A stretch of DNA of 45,668 nucleotides from positions 1-45,668 of the forward strand of contig JBNGIS010008018.1 of NCBI GenBank assembly GCA_049999725.1. The letters run 5' to 3'. The notes below the pieces were generated by a model that had not been told where the DNA came from, did not search any database, and saw nothing but the letters and a program-made list of their open reading frames with translations. Below are positions 22,459 through 33,900 of this stretch, piece after piece (the stretch's first letter is position 1; every line of letters begins with the position of its first letter). Origin of the DNA: Haplomitrium mnioides. Taxonomy: Eukaryota; Marchantiophyta; Haplomitriopsida; Calobryales. The position numbers and the translations under genes are program-made.

Positions 22459-25400
22459 TGCGAGCCTCTGTTGGTGTATGTCAGCCTCCTAGTCGGAGCC
22501 TTAACTCTTTTCCGATAGAGTTTCCTCCGATTAAGGGCTGACTTAGTGTTTCGGGACCTTTTATGAGAGGGGCTTTGCTCCGAATGGACCCCAACTTCTA
22601 TTTACCAACGCAAGAGTGACTGCACAACCTCGACAACACCCAAGCACACACTCCGATGCCCACAGAAGCGGGTCACGCCCCTTCTTCAGGCCTTAACCTC
22701 GAAAGGTGCCACTTGGAAGACAGGGCAATTAGAGCAGAGCAGTTGATTTTGGTCTGCAATGGCCTCTTGGTGAGTCTTTCAGCAGCCACCTTGCTCATTC
22801 ACATGCATTTCTCAAGGACACAAACAGGTGGATAGATACGCTGCTGAATAAATTCCGAAATATACTTCAGAGCCCAGATCTAGACCCAATCACCTTGTAC
22901 ACTGAAGGGAAATAGATCCTAGCATCCAACTATCACAATACAATGCGGTTAGTCATGGCTTCCCCTGTCCAGGGTATCCTCAAGATCTGATAAATGGAAT
23001 GAAGGCCCTCTAAAACTAAGAACCTCATCGATTTACAAACAGAACACAAATCTAACAACACACCTAAACATAGACACACCTACACCCATGCCCTGTCCTG
23101 CCAACATTGCATGCCTTATTCACCTCTCAAGAACCAATCTCTCCTCCAACTTTCCTTCTGCAACTCCAACCTTCCTCTTACTCCTCACCCACGCACTCTT
23201 AGCCAAATGGTTTTTCAACTTCCCTCGCGAGAAGCTCTAAATTTACTTCCTCAGGCTTGGAAGAGGATTTCTTCAACTTCCACCTCTGGAAGACAGTCCT
23301 CTGGACTGCTGGCCACCTAGTGCACTCCACCTTGAGCTTCGACTGGATCTTCTATGCAATGCGTGGGCACTAACACAACCACTCCTCTCTTGACTCCACT
23401 AGATTGTAACACCAGCAACCCTCTCCGAATGCTGTTGGGAGTGATCTCTTGCACAAATCAAAGCTGAGACAACACCAGGACCCCCCATTGGCTACCCCTC
23501 ACAAAATACAAATCGAAAGAATCCTTTTCTCCTATGAGTGTTGGTCCACCTTCAAATGTTGGTCCGCCTTCAAATGTGACACCTAAGTAGTCTGAGCCTC
23601 CTGCTTAGCGATTCCCAGCACCTCCTCAGTCCACCTCCACCCTGTGATGGCCTTCCTTCACGAGTCCACCCACTTCACCAAAGGTCTCACCAAAACTCTC
23701 TCCTTCGTATCCCGCTGCTTTCTCTGCACCAAAAAATAGTCCCCATAGCTTTAAAGCAAGGTAGTTTATTCCTTCTTGTTTTCCTCCTCCCAGCCTTGAC
23801 GATTCATCAACGCCCTTCCTTGAAGGTCCCTGTTTCACTTATCTAACGGCCAAGAGGTGCATCCCGCCTTTTTTCACAGCATGTAGGTGGATCTCTTACC
23901 AAGTTCAGAGTCTGAAAATGGTGCCAATAGCTGCGCCTTGTTGTTTTCTTTACAACAAGACTGATTTCACGCAAAACTGACACCTGTAGCTCTCGCAATC
24001 CGCATTTGAATGGACATACCTTGTTCTTTTGTTTTTTCCTCGTTTTAGCTTGACCACCCGTGAGATCCTTCAGATACCAAGCATCGGATACATGGCGCTA
24101 TAGGGCAGCCTGTTGGATTCCTCAGACTCGCCCTCCCGTAAGATTCATCGGACTGGGACTTGTGAGATTCCTCGGACTCAGACAGCGAACAGCGGATGAC
24201 GTGGCACTTCGGGGTAGCCCGTTGGATTCTTCGGGCTGCAGGTCAACTTCGGATTGTTGGTACAAGGTAGCGGTCAAACTTCCTTATGAAAAACGGTGTC
24301 GGACGACGCCCCTTGGACACGTGGCACTTCATGGGAGCCCGTTGGATCCTACGGACGCCGGATCTTCACTATATCACTGTTTCAACCCCATCATTTCTCC
24401 TCTGCCCAGATCCAAGTTAACTGGGCTCTCCACTTAGGAAGCCAGGATGAAACCTAATTAACCAGTCCTCCCTACATCGAAAGGCTACTTGGAACCAGTT
24501 TAAGTGGCTTGTCCACTTAGGATGGTGTCTTTCTGTGCCGTTCTTCGGATCGGACCCCACAGACATCGGACCGTTGATAAGTCGCTCTTTCGGCACCCCG
24601 TCGTCCTCTTGTGGCCAGACCGTCAATATATCACCTTTTCGGTACCCATTTTTCTCCTTTGGTTAGGCCCATGATAGATTGTCTTTACAACACTCTTTCA
24701 TTGATAACCTGTTGGTCGTCCCGACTGAACCCTGTTAGACGGACTCTCCACGTAGGGAGGCTGATCGGAACCCCCTTAACTGGAGCTCCCCACATAGGAA
24801 GTCTGAGCCCCGTTAAGGTTTGTGCTAAGTCACCTTTTCATCATCCTCGGAAGTCCTATAGGCGGATCCGCAATAAATTGCCGTTTTGGTAGCCCTCGGT
24901 ACTCCTCCAGTCAGACCCGCGATAAGTCGCCCTTTCGGCTCTCTTCCCTTGCCCCTTGTCGGATCGTTGATAGGTTGCCCTTTCGGCGGTCTTTCTTTCT
25001 ATACCGAAACTGCGCTATATCCTCGTTGCGGCATCCTCCCTTGATATAGGAACTGAGAGTCTCCTTCTCTTCACTAAGGTGTTGAAAAAGTTTCATGTAA
25101 GAGCATCGAAAAAGTCTTCTTTACCTGACTTGTGGAAAAGTTTGTTGTAAGAACGACGCGGATCCATGTCGAACTTTCGGATGATTTCCGATTCAAACTT
25201 TCAACATCTCCTTCCTCTCGTCTGAATCTTCGACATGCCACCCTTTCGTCCGTTTAATTAGCCCGCTTCGTAATCCCCCGTGACCAGTCCCCCCACATTG
25301 GAAGACGCATCGGAACCCGCTTGACCAGGTTCCTCACTTAGGAAGGTGCGATCCCGTCGATCTCTTCTGACCCCTAGGAGTTGCCACGTTTCCGCATCGC

Positions 25401-25723
25401 TCCACAGACTCCTCGGGCTGCGACCGTTGGTTAACTTCCTGAAGGTCGTTCTTCCTTAGTTCTGCCTCATTCTCTTTGATTCAAATTGCCTTGCGATCAC
25501 CTCAAGCTCTTCTCTCTATCAAGGTATTGCACACCCTGAATGGTTGCAAATTGAGGATGCAGTGGTCCAAACTATTGGCTCCTCCGTTCTGCCTCCCGAC
25601 TTTCACCCCCTCGCCTTCATCTCCCGTACTCCTCCTGTGGATTCTTCCTCGATTGTGGCTGGCTCCTTCCTTCTGATCTCCCTCTCACATCTGCTTGATC
25701 CCTCTGCTAGCCTTCTTGCCTGA

Positions 25724-25728
25724 CTCCT
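25724..25728. repeat. Target-site duplication CTCCT (left)
   Basis: CTCCT directly before TGTGGGAGC; the partner is at 28599-28603. Confidence 0.9.
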
Positions 25729-28598
25729 TGTGGGAGCATAGTTCCTGACAAAAGGTCAGAAACGACTCAAAGGAGTTCTCTTTTGCACATTGGAGTGAGA
25801 GGGAAGTGGTAAAGCTTCAGTTTTGTGTATAATGAGTGTAAAGTGTAAAAATGTGTATATAAGTATTTGTGAGGACATTTTGGAGATCATTGGCCAAGGA
25901 GAGAAGCTTGGGTAATGAGGAAGCTGAAGTGATTTATTTTTAGAAAAAGAAAATTTGTGGTAAAACTAATCTAGTTGTTGAGGGCCAGCCAGCCCCTATC
26001 AATCTACATGTGTGTTGATGGACAACTTGCCCAAGAGCCGGTGTAAGTGCATTGGAGGACAAGTTGCCTTGTTGTGCCCTGGACTAGATCCGTCTAGGGG
26101 CAAGAAGTTAAGCGGTGGCCTTACACCCCTGTGGGGCTGCCTCTCAAAAGGTAATTAGAGTCAAATGTTTATACAGTGCTTCTGACTTATGACAGAAGAC
26201 TTATGGGATATTTGGAGGTGACTGAGGAAGGCCACCTATTACAAAGCATTTGAGGGAGCCACGAGTGTTTGGATCAAGACGAGGAATCCGAAGATGAGGA
26301 AGAGATTTTCAGAATCGATCAGCTATGAGTAAGGGGAATTAAACGAAATTGAAGGATGATTGGTTGTTGTGCGAAGGAGGAGGTGATTTGTAATGATCCG
26401 ATACGAAATGAAAGCTCTACAAATGAAAGGTAAGATTGATCAGTGTTGAAGGCTTCTGAATGAATCGAATGTCGTAAAATTTAAGGAATAAAATCTACGA
26501 AGCGAATTCTTGAGAAGGAATGATCAATGGATTGGTTAAGAGAAAGGTTCGGTAGCATGGAGTTTTCTGATGACGAATGAAGGTGATTGGGGAAATCAAA
26601 TTGAGGCGATGCTGGGGATAGATCTACGTGAGTACCTAGTGCGGAAATGTTCCTGCTGCGAAGTGATGAGCTGCAAAAAGAAGAATTGTATTACGAAAGG
26701 AATCAAAGTGAAGAATGGTCTTGCGTGAGGGGCCAATGCGGAAATGTGTGGAAAGGAAGTGAATAAAGTGGGAATCAATTGGATCAGCGAGGAAGTGACC
26801 GACGACGAATTTATGTTGTGTGAATAATTGGAATCGGAAGGAATTGAAATTTTAAAGGGATAAGAAGAATTGGAAGCGAGTGGAAGCGTGTTCCGTGAAG
26901 TGGAGAGTCCGTGAGTCCGAGGAAGGCTTCGGAATTTTGCCTTCCGATGTGGGGAACCCCGTTTAAGGGGGTTCCGATTTGTTTTCCGAGGTGGGACACC
27001 CCGATTAAGAGGGTTTACGTCGAATGTCCGTGTGGGGATCCGAAGTGGGACACCCCGATTTAAATGGTTCCAATGGGGACTACGAAGTGGGGAGCACCGG
27101 TTAGGAAGGTTGCTTTCCGAGGAGATCAACGGAAGGATGATTGACGAAATGGCAATGAAACGAAGCAGTGATGTAGGAAACAGCGACTTATCAGTGTTTT
27201 GTGCGAAAAAGAAAGGTGCGTGAGGAAAGAAGTTAAAATGGCGAATCAGTGATTTGTTATGGTTTCGGTGTGGAAGTGGAACTGAAAGTTTGAAAGATCG
27301 GAAAGGGCAAAACGACTACTCTGCAGAATTTGAAAAGTTCGAATTTGAAGCGGAAGAGTTAGTGAAACTTCAGAATTAGTATAAGAACAATCGTTATTGT
27401 TCTTATGGCGAGTTTAGTTCGTGTAAGTTAGTGAAAGAGTGTTATTTAGTTTAAGAACGACTTGTGAGTTGTTAGTTCTTATTTTAAACTTAGTGTAGAG
27501 AAGTTAGCGTGTAGAGAAGCAAGTTAGTTTGAATTGGAATTAGAGTGACTGTTATTGTCAGTTGAGCAGGACATGGGTACAAGCCTGTTGGCGAGTTCCT
27601 ATTTTGCTGGTTAGTCTCATTGTACATATGTGTTTCAAGAAATATACAGAGAGTTCATGTCTGTGAGGTCCCCTGCTCATGGTTGTTGATTGCAGATTCA
27701 GAAGGAGCAGTTTGAGGAAGGAACAAGGATTTGCAGTTAGAGTTGGTTGGTGAATATTCTGTAGGTTTGCAATTGAAGAAAGCAGTCAGGTAGCATTAAA
27801 GGAGTGCATGTCAGGAGTTGCTTGAGTGTGTCCTGCTAGTGGGCTTAGGTTCTGAGTTCCAGGTTGTAAATCTGTGGGAGGTTTAGTGTAAATCAATTCT
27901 GCTTTAAGTTCTGTTCTGTTCTGTGATTGTTAAATTTTTAAGAAGAGAACCTTCTGTGGTCAATCAGTCAGTGGATACTAGTTGGTGGGTTGCAATAGAG
28001 CAAGGAGTGCTTAGGATTGTGTGTGCCTATGGAATAGGTGGGCATTTCAACAAATAAACAGAGTAGTGGGTGGTTGGAGGAACAGTAGTTGGATGTGAGA
28101 TCAGGAGGGTCGTTCCATAGCTGAGTTCTCAACATCAAAGCTCTGGGATATATTGGGTTGGAGTGGCTTTATTATCTAGTTTGAGGGAAGTGAGATGTTG
28201 TAATGAAGGTAGGCATTGGAGTGTTGGTTTGAGAGTTCCTAGCAAGTCGGGGAACTGGTTGCTTGTGAATTTCTCTGATTCAGCTTCTGTTTAAAATCAA
28301 CCTGTACAGCAGCTTTCTTATCCTAGAAGTGTCAGTCATACAGTTTGAGTAATTCTTGGCTTTTGTTCTATTATAGTAAGTAGTAGTAAGTTTTGTGTTT
28401 GGTTTTGTGGAGAAAGGTTGTCAGTCCTAGGGTGGGGAGAGGTCCATCTCTAAACTGATAGAGTGCAGTTTCAGAACTCTTTAAAGAATCTAGAAAGTTG
28501 GTAAAAGTGAATTAAGAGCAGATTTCTATATAGATCTTGCATGGTTCGATCTCATGTTGTTGTTTTCGAGGTTGGAGTGCCACTGCTGTGCTACGACA
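25729..28598 (+). mobile_element. Complete family-L solo LTR nested in another LTR
   Basis: A 2,870-bp block starting TGTGGGAGC and ending CTACGACA, flanked by perfect CTCCT duplications (25724-25728 and 28599-28603). It matches 1-2031 in direct orientation over its last 2.07 kb. It lies in opposite orientation to the LTR it entered, so the pair is a nested insertion and cannot be the two ends of one retrotransposon. The segment 26945-27115 has GTGGGACACCCCGATTTAA-type subrepeats. It has no coding content. Confidence 0.92.
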
Positions 28599-28809
28599 CT
28601 CCTCTGGATTCCATAGGGCTCCCCCTTGGCTTGCAGGATTCATGAACTCCGCATGGAAAGGTAGAAAAGAAAGGAAGAGAAGGGAAAGGGGAAAGAGTAG
28701 AAAGAAGTAGGATTGGCATAACAACTATAAGACAATAAAACACAAAGGAAAACACAAGATTAACACAAACAGAAGGGATCAACTAGGCTAGAGGCTCAAC
28801 AATCCCACA

Positions 28810-29713
28810 AAAAATGAAAAACCTCATACATGCCCGGCCGACAGTGTAAAGCCCACGTACACATAACAATTGCAAAGCAATAATACTGGATTCTTTGCTC
28901 CGTATTTATGATCAATAGCTGCCTTGATGCAGCACTGTGATTGCCTCCTACAATCTCGTAGCGATACTTGTTAGAGTTCCTAATATCAAACTATGACTTG
29001 TCCTTTAACCCACACTTTGGGTCAACAACAACAATGAGAAAACTATGCGCATACTTGTTTGTAAGCATTCTCTGCGCCAGAAGCTCAACAAAATCTTCAT
29101 TTAGCCTTCTAATCTGGAAAGGCCCCCAATTTTCCATTCTAGGTTTCAGCAAATTCAAATTCTCCAACCTAATGGTGATTGTTTCTTCGCGAACTCTGCA
29201 TTGCTAGATTCCAGACTCTCTTATTTTGTTTTTGTCTTCCTCAAACACGGTCCGAGGGTCCACTTGCTCCCTTCCCTAGAAAGTTCGTAACCCTTTGTGG
29301 GATTGCCTTTTTACGCTTGATGTTGGAGCCCGAACTGGCTCCGGATCTGATTCTTGCCCCGAGTTGCTTAGTGCTAAAGATGAAGAGGCAGTAGAAGACG
29401 ACCTTGCTAGAGATTTGAAGGGGGATGGCTCCTCCTCAATGACCGCTACTGGAATAGGCTTTTTCTTCTGGACCAAATGTTTCTTGTTTTTAGGAGCCTC
29501 AACTCACTCCACCTCCTTTCTTTTTTTTTGGTCAGAAAGACATGTCGTATGAACTGAAAATGTTGACGCGCTCAGATGCAGCACTAGTTGTTGAATATTA
29601 ACGCCATACTTAGGCTTCAAAATCTTGATATGGATGCCCAACTTGATGAAATCACGCTCCATGCGCTTCACGTCTTTGTAGCCATCGACGAAATCTGCCA
29701 GAAATTGAGTAAA
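28810..29713 (-). pseudogene. Methyltransferase gene exon 2, upstream part (ParB-like)
   Basis: A pyrimidine-rich acceptor ending TTTCTAG at 29714 opens a frame in the phase left by exon 1. It runs FTQFLADFVDGYKDV, a basic Ser-rich linker, then RLENLNLLKPRMENWGP and YEIVGGNHSAAS, the latter resembling the ParB/Srx-like box normally written as V-x-G-x-H/R-R-x-A-A. After a one-base frameshift near 28930 comes CYVYVGFTLSAGHV. In-frame stops are at 29504-29506, 29276-29278, 29204-29206 and 28991-28993. The exon is cut by an LTR inserted after AAAAA at 28810-28814. Confidence 0.65.
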
Positions 29714-29756
29714 CTAGAAATGAAACAAAAATTGGTTAAGCTTAAGTACAAGTGTT

Positions 29757-30090
29757 CAAGGTAAGAGATAAGACAACGCATTCCATGCGCGTATGGACTC
29801 CAATAACCATACGTGCATGGACAGGGAAGCCCATACGTGCATGGACTCCCAAGTCTAGGTGCGCAAAGGTTGGGGAGTCCAGAGGCATATGGACTTGGGA
29901 GTCTATCCTCGTATAGACTCCTTGAGTTCTAGCGTGACTTGACTCTTGGGTCAGAGCAAGCAAAGACTCTCGAGAGTCTATACGCGCATGGACTCCCGGG
30001 TCCTTGCGCGCTTGGACTCGCGAGAGTCTATACGCGCATGGACTCCTGAGACTCCATGCTAGCATGGACCTGGGAGTTCCGACTTAGTAA
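29757..30090 (-). repeat. Intron minisatellite of near-palindromes (methyltransferase intron 1)
   Basis: The intron between 30127 and 29714 contains about nine units of CTATACGCGCATGGACTCCC-type sequence, some duplicated exactly with their surroundings (GAGAGTCTATACGCGCATGG appears twice near 29960-30040). Unit flanks differ from those of intron 2, but the TRCGCGCATGGACT core is the same. Confidence 0.85.
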
Positions 30091-30127
30091 AAAAAGAAAC
30101 AAGTGAAAAAGGGTTTTCAGAATTTAC

Positions 30128-30550
30128 CTTGCCATCTTCCTTTGCCACGTGAAGATGCTTAACAAAAATGTCCCTCTCTTTCATCTCAGAAAAAGCAAAT
30201 CGTTTGCGATTTGTACAATAAAGGGTAATTGCATCCTAGGACTGCACAAGCAGCCCGATGTTGGCTTTCTTGCCTTCATGAATCATGGTGATTTGTATTA
30301 CTAGACCCAAATTGAATTTCTCACCTTCACCAACAAAAAGGTAAAGATGTTGATCGGGGTCTTTCAAGGAGCAATAATTAACAAGCCAATTCCACTCTAG
30401 TTTTTCAGGCTCTAGAGCCTTGACAACATCTGAATACCTATATAGCTTTGGTTGAGCAGGGCAAGAAACATTTCCTTGAGATGCCATTCTCAAGACGCTA
30501 GAAACATGTCTACTTGGAGGTAAAAATCTAGTGAACTTTGAAAAGCTCAC
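30128..30550 (-). pseudogene. Methyltransferase gene exon 1
   Basis: Two in-frame ATGs could start translation, at 30550 or at 30487; 30550 gives 141 codons. The frame has one TAG at 30236-30238, probably a former TGG. It ends at donor GGCAAG|GTAAAT (30128/30127) in phase 0. The peptide (for example WNWLVNYCSLKDPDQ, LVIQITMIHEGKKANIG) matches no family I know. Confidence 0.65.
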
Positions 30551-30932
30551 AAATCTCTAAAGGTTAGAAATAGCCAAAAAGTAAGTAAATGCAAAAATAG
30601 TGATGACAAGAAAACAAAAACCAGAAAGTGAACTCATGATAATGGAAAGAAACTTTCCATTCACGCTCTATTTATAGCTAAATTTCAAGAAATGATTTGC
30701 GGAGCTTTTGACACGTAGGTTTGCATGGTGCAAAAGAAAAAGTTAATATACAAAGCATTGCTCATTTTCAACTTTCCAATTTCTTTTCTTCATTTTCTTC
30801 ACAAAAAGTTCCCAATTTTGTCGTTTTGCAAATAGTTCTTAAAAAAACACATCTTTAAGGTGTGCCATAAGAGGTTCATAGCATTTGTTAAAATAGTTTC
30901 TTGAAGTACTTGATTTTTAGTGAGCCTTTTCA
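30551..30932. promoter_or_regulatory. Divergent promoter region of element C
   Basis: 382 bases between the outermost ATGs of the two divergent genes, AT-rich, with a minus-strand TATAAATAG at 30667-30675. No long repeats or near-palindrome cores are present here, unlike the introns. Co-expression of the two genes is inferred from the arrangement only. Confidence 0.5.
30667..30675 (-). promoter_or_regulatory. TATA box for the methyltransferase gene
   Basis: On the minus strand TATAAATAG lies 117 bases upstream of the first ATG (30550), a normal plant core-promoter spacing. The 30551-30932 region between the two divergent starts is short enough to be a shared promoter. A comparable box for the rightward gene is not obvious. 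Confidence 0.6.
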
Positions 30933-33900
30933 ATGGCTGGAGTTTTCAAAGGCAAGAAGAGGCTATAATTCCAAGATTCATCTTCACAGAAAAATGTTAC
31001 TTTTGACAAGCAGGTTGAGATTTGTTCAAACAACAATTATTTGGAGGTAAGCGATGGAGTACCAAAAGCGTCAAGTGTGATGGCGAGTATATTGGAGAAA
31101 AAGATGACTTCTGTTGAATCAGATAGCTCCACTTTAAAAGATCAAGAAGGTAAACTCCATGCACGTATGGGATGAGAGACTCAACCGTATGCTCAAGGAG
31201 TGAATCCAATGTGCACATAAGATTAATGAGTGAATAACTTGCGCGAAAAGGATCAAAGAGGGAACCCAGTGCTTGCAAGGATCTAAAGAAACAATCTTCA
31301 TCCAACACAAGATCTTTGTTGCCCTTCAAGTGGTCAAAGTTGAATATTTCTTCTAAGTATTCCAACATATCAGCAAAAAAAAGTTCAACACAGAAACTCC
31401 ATACGGTTGTAGACCTTTCTTTGTCCTCATCTAAGAGAGACCTTGATATTCATGATCAAAGTGTGTTTGTTTAAAACACAAAAAGCATACAATCTATGGA
31501 AAGTTTTAATTTTGGAGATGAACCACTGTCCCCAACAGCACCACTCAAACAACAAGCGATTTTGTTTCAAGTTGCACCTCGCAAGAAGATTGGGACATCT
31601 GAAACAAATCGATTTCTTTTGAAGGAGCCTTTATTTGATAGTTTGGGAAACGATTCTAGCAAAGAGTCTTAATCAATCAACATTTCTTTGGAGTTATCGC
31701 CAAGGGCGCCAATTTTGTTACAAAAATATTTCCTTCTAATCGAGATATTGATCAAGATTCCGTTTCGAAATGGTGCAGTTCTCTCAATCCTTAAGAAGAA
31801 CCTCATCGCTCAAAAATATTCTGCAACGGAACAAACAATGTTTACGATGATGATCAAGATCTTCAGGATGAATTATCTCATATTGTTTGATTTGCTTACA
31901 GACCGAATCGTCAAGCACAATCTAAAAATTCTTTGTCTAGGCTAAAACCCAAACGAGTAAACACCTTACGTGAAAATTCTTTGCAGAAAGTCAATCATAA
32001 TAAGACTTTTGTGAAGAAAAAGCTCAATCCAATGTCAATTTCTAAGTCAAAGAGAATTTATTGTTGTTGAAATAATTGCTTGTTGTTGTGCAAGACACAT
32101 TTTTTGAAAATTGTGAGAGAGACGTATTTTTGACAAAGCATAAAGAATCAAGATATCACACTGCAGTGGAGAATACCAAGAAAAGACTATGATGTTGACA
32201 ATCGGTTTACACTGCCTAGAGATACCTTTGTTTGTAGAAGAGCCTTTAAATTTATATTAGTAGTAGGGAATGATAGAATCCAAAGGATTCAAAATCTCAA
32301 AAACGTAGATTCTAGAGGCATTTTTGGAAAAAGAGAACTATTTGCTAGAGGAGTTTTTGTGCATGAGTGGATGGACAATTTTTTCCAGGGACATTGCAAG
32401 AGAATGCTGACTCATGAAGTTTATAAATTGCCCGATAATTTTACAACATAGGAAGTTTATCACTACTACACAACTTATTTGAAAAAGAAAGATCTGAATT
32501 GTATTCTTAGTTTATCAGGTTTAACAAAACATTGGAGAACTCATTTTCCAAATGTAAAAATTCCAAAACACAATTTGAGAAGAGTGTCTATGCTCTCAAA
32601 GAGTCAATTGTTTTATATTTCAATTTTAACCTTGTTTGTAGTCGAATAAAGCGAGAAATGAATTTGATTCTTGGTGATGACCTTAGCCTTGCAACAAGTT
32701 TTGTTTTTGTTCTGTTTTATCAAGACCTATTGTAGAAAAAAAATTGCAAAAATCTATTTTGTTGTTTGCAAATCCTATACACGCATAGGATTTGTTCTTG
32801 TTCCTTTTAAAACCAATTGCGACAACAGTCACAACAAGCCATGATATTGGTGTTGTGGTATTGGGCATACAATCAATTGTTGTCTCCACTCATCCTAAAC
32901 GCTCAGAGGATGTGTTCTGGTACCCTTTGTTTGCAAATCTTGTTTTTCTCATTTTGAAGCAAATTTTCCTTTTTTCAAATTGGCTAAAGTTTATTTTTAA
33001 TCTTTTACAAATTTTTTCACTTCTACAAATTCAAACATTTGTTTAAGATGACTTGAATGTTTGTGGCACCTGAAGTTGTGTTTTGAAATTACAAATATCG
33101 ACATATGTTTGATTGAACTACTTTTATGTCCTTAGTGTTTGTATATGATGCAGTTAAATATAATCGCCAACTATTTCTTCATCGTAATCAACAAATGAAA
33201 GAAAGGACAAAACTTGCAAACCATCAAAAAAAATTTATACAGATGGTCAAAAGTACTTGGGAATTGTCATTGATGGAATGGATTAAAAGAAAATTGCTAT
33301 TCCACACTGGCCTTCGCCACCAAAAAATATTGATTAAAATTGTTTAGTGGGTGTGCATGTTGTTGGTGCCTTAATATTCAATCATGCTCTTTCTTTGAGG
33401 GTCTTCTTAACATATAGAAACTTGAGAAGAAATTCTAATTTCAAAGTTGCTATGCTGAACAAAATATTATGTGACTTTCAAGGCATGCTACTTCCAACTT
33501 TGTATCTCCAGTTGGACAACACAACACGAGAGAATAAGAATTCTATCATGTTTGGATATCTTAGTCTCATTTTTTCTAAGAATGTTTTTTAAAATCAAGG
33601 TGGGATTTCTCATGGTTGGCCATACTCATGATCAAATTGATCAAATGTTCAGTTGATTCTCGAAACATTTACAATGTGTCAAAGCTTTCATAATTTTGAG
33701 TCTTAGCAAGGCGTTTTAATTATCCTATAATCCTAAATATCATATGACTCTTTTGTTGGAAACTTGGGATTTAAAAATGTTTCTGCAGCAACGTCCCTCT
33801 CTGGTTCAAAAGATACATGATGTTACTTTTAATCAACAATTCAAGTTCTAGTTAAATGATTCCAAGGCAAAGATTTGAAGCAAATAGTTTCCAACAGATG

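Larger units (their letters stand above)
22459..28809 (-). mobile_element. Family-L solo LTR (antisense) interrupted by a second LTR
   Basis: The outer LTR occupies 22459-25728 and 28604-28809, about 3.48 kb. Read on the minus strand it begins TGTGGGATTGTTGAGCC and ends GAGGCTCGCA, parallel to TGTGGGAGCATAG...CTACGACA in the inner copy. It shares long blocks with 6741-9996, and its 23430-23481 stretch matches the last bases of the window. Its 24410-25000 stretch has repeated subunits of two types: ACTGGGCTCTCCACTTAGGA and GATAGGTTGCCCTTTCGGC. It is inserted in exon 2 of the element C methyltransferase gene, so it is younger than element C. Confidence 0.85.
19922..30550 (-). pseudogene. Leftward gene of element C: ParB-like domain joined to beta-class N6/N4 DNA methyltransferase (broken)
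   Basis: A coherent minus-strand coding series with exons 30550-30128, 29713-28810 continuing at 22458-21874 (one exon split by nested LTRs), about 21203-20651 and 20553-19922. Removing the LTRs and one AAAAA duplication restores coding on both sides. Predicted ancestral length is about 1,000 residues. The domain order is an unrecognised N-terminus, a Ser/Lys-rich linker, a ParB-like segment, a DPPY-type motif IV, then motif I of the GSG type. The order IV before I is the beta-class arrangement of the N6_N4_Mtase family (PF01555). Bacterial proteins joining a ParB-like nuclease domain to such a methylase are known. The expected role is DNA adenine-N6 or cytosine-N4 methylation; the substrate is unknown. 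This copy has at least six in-frame stops, several frameshifts and altered catalytic residues. A TATA box lies upstream, and the transposase gene is divergent. Confidence 0.75.

Noticed and set aside
26596-27129. 177-codon minus-strand frame
   Set aside because: It lies wholly within the LTR at 25729-28598. The related copy at 1-2031 breaks the frame, and the repeated SPL/GVPLR pattern comes from DNA subrepeats.
22459-28598. 22459 and 25729 LTRs as a single foldback element
   Set aside because: The inner copy has its own perfect CTCCT duplication, and outer-LTR sequence resumes after it to a TGTGGGA-type terminus.
6741-28809. Two family-L LTRs as the ends of one retrotransposon spanning 6741-25728
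   Set aside because: Each is flanked by its own target duplication (AGTCC; AAAAA) and sits in a different host element, so they are independent insertions.
29742-30065. 107-codon minus-strand frame with repeated HARID/VHARM units
   Set aside because: It is the translated minisatellite of a methyltransferase intron. Both sides have clear splice signals and the unit is shared with arrays in other frames.
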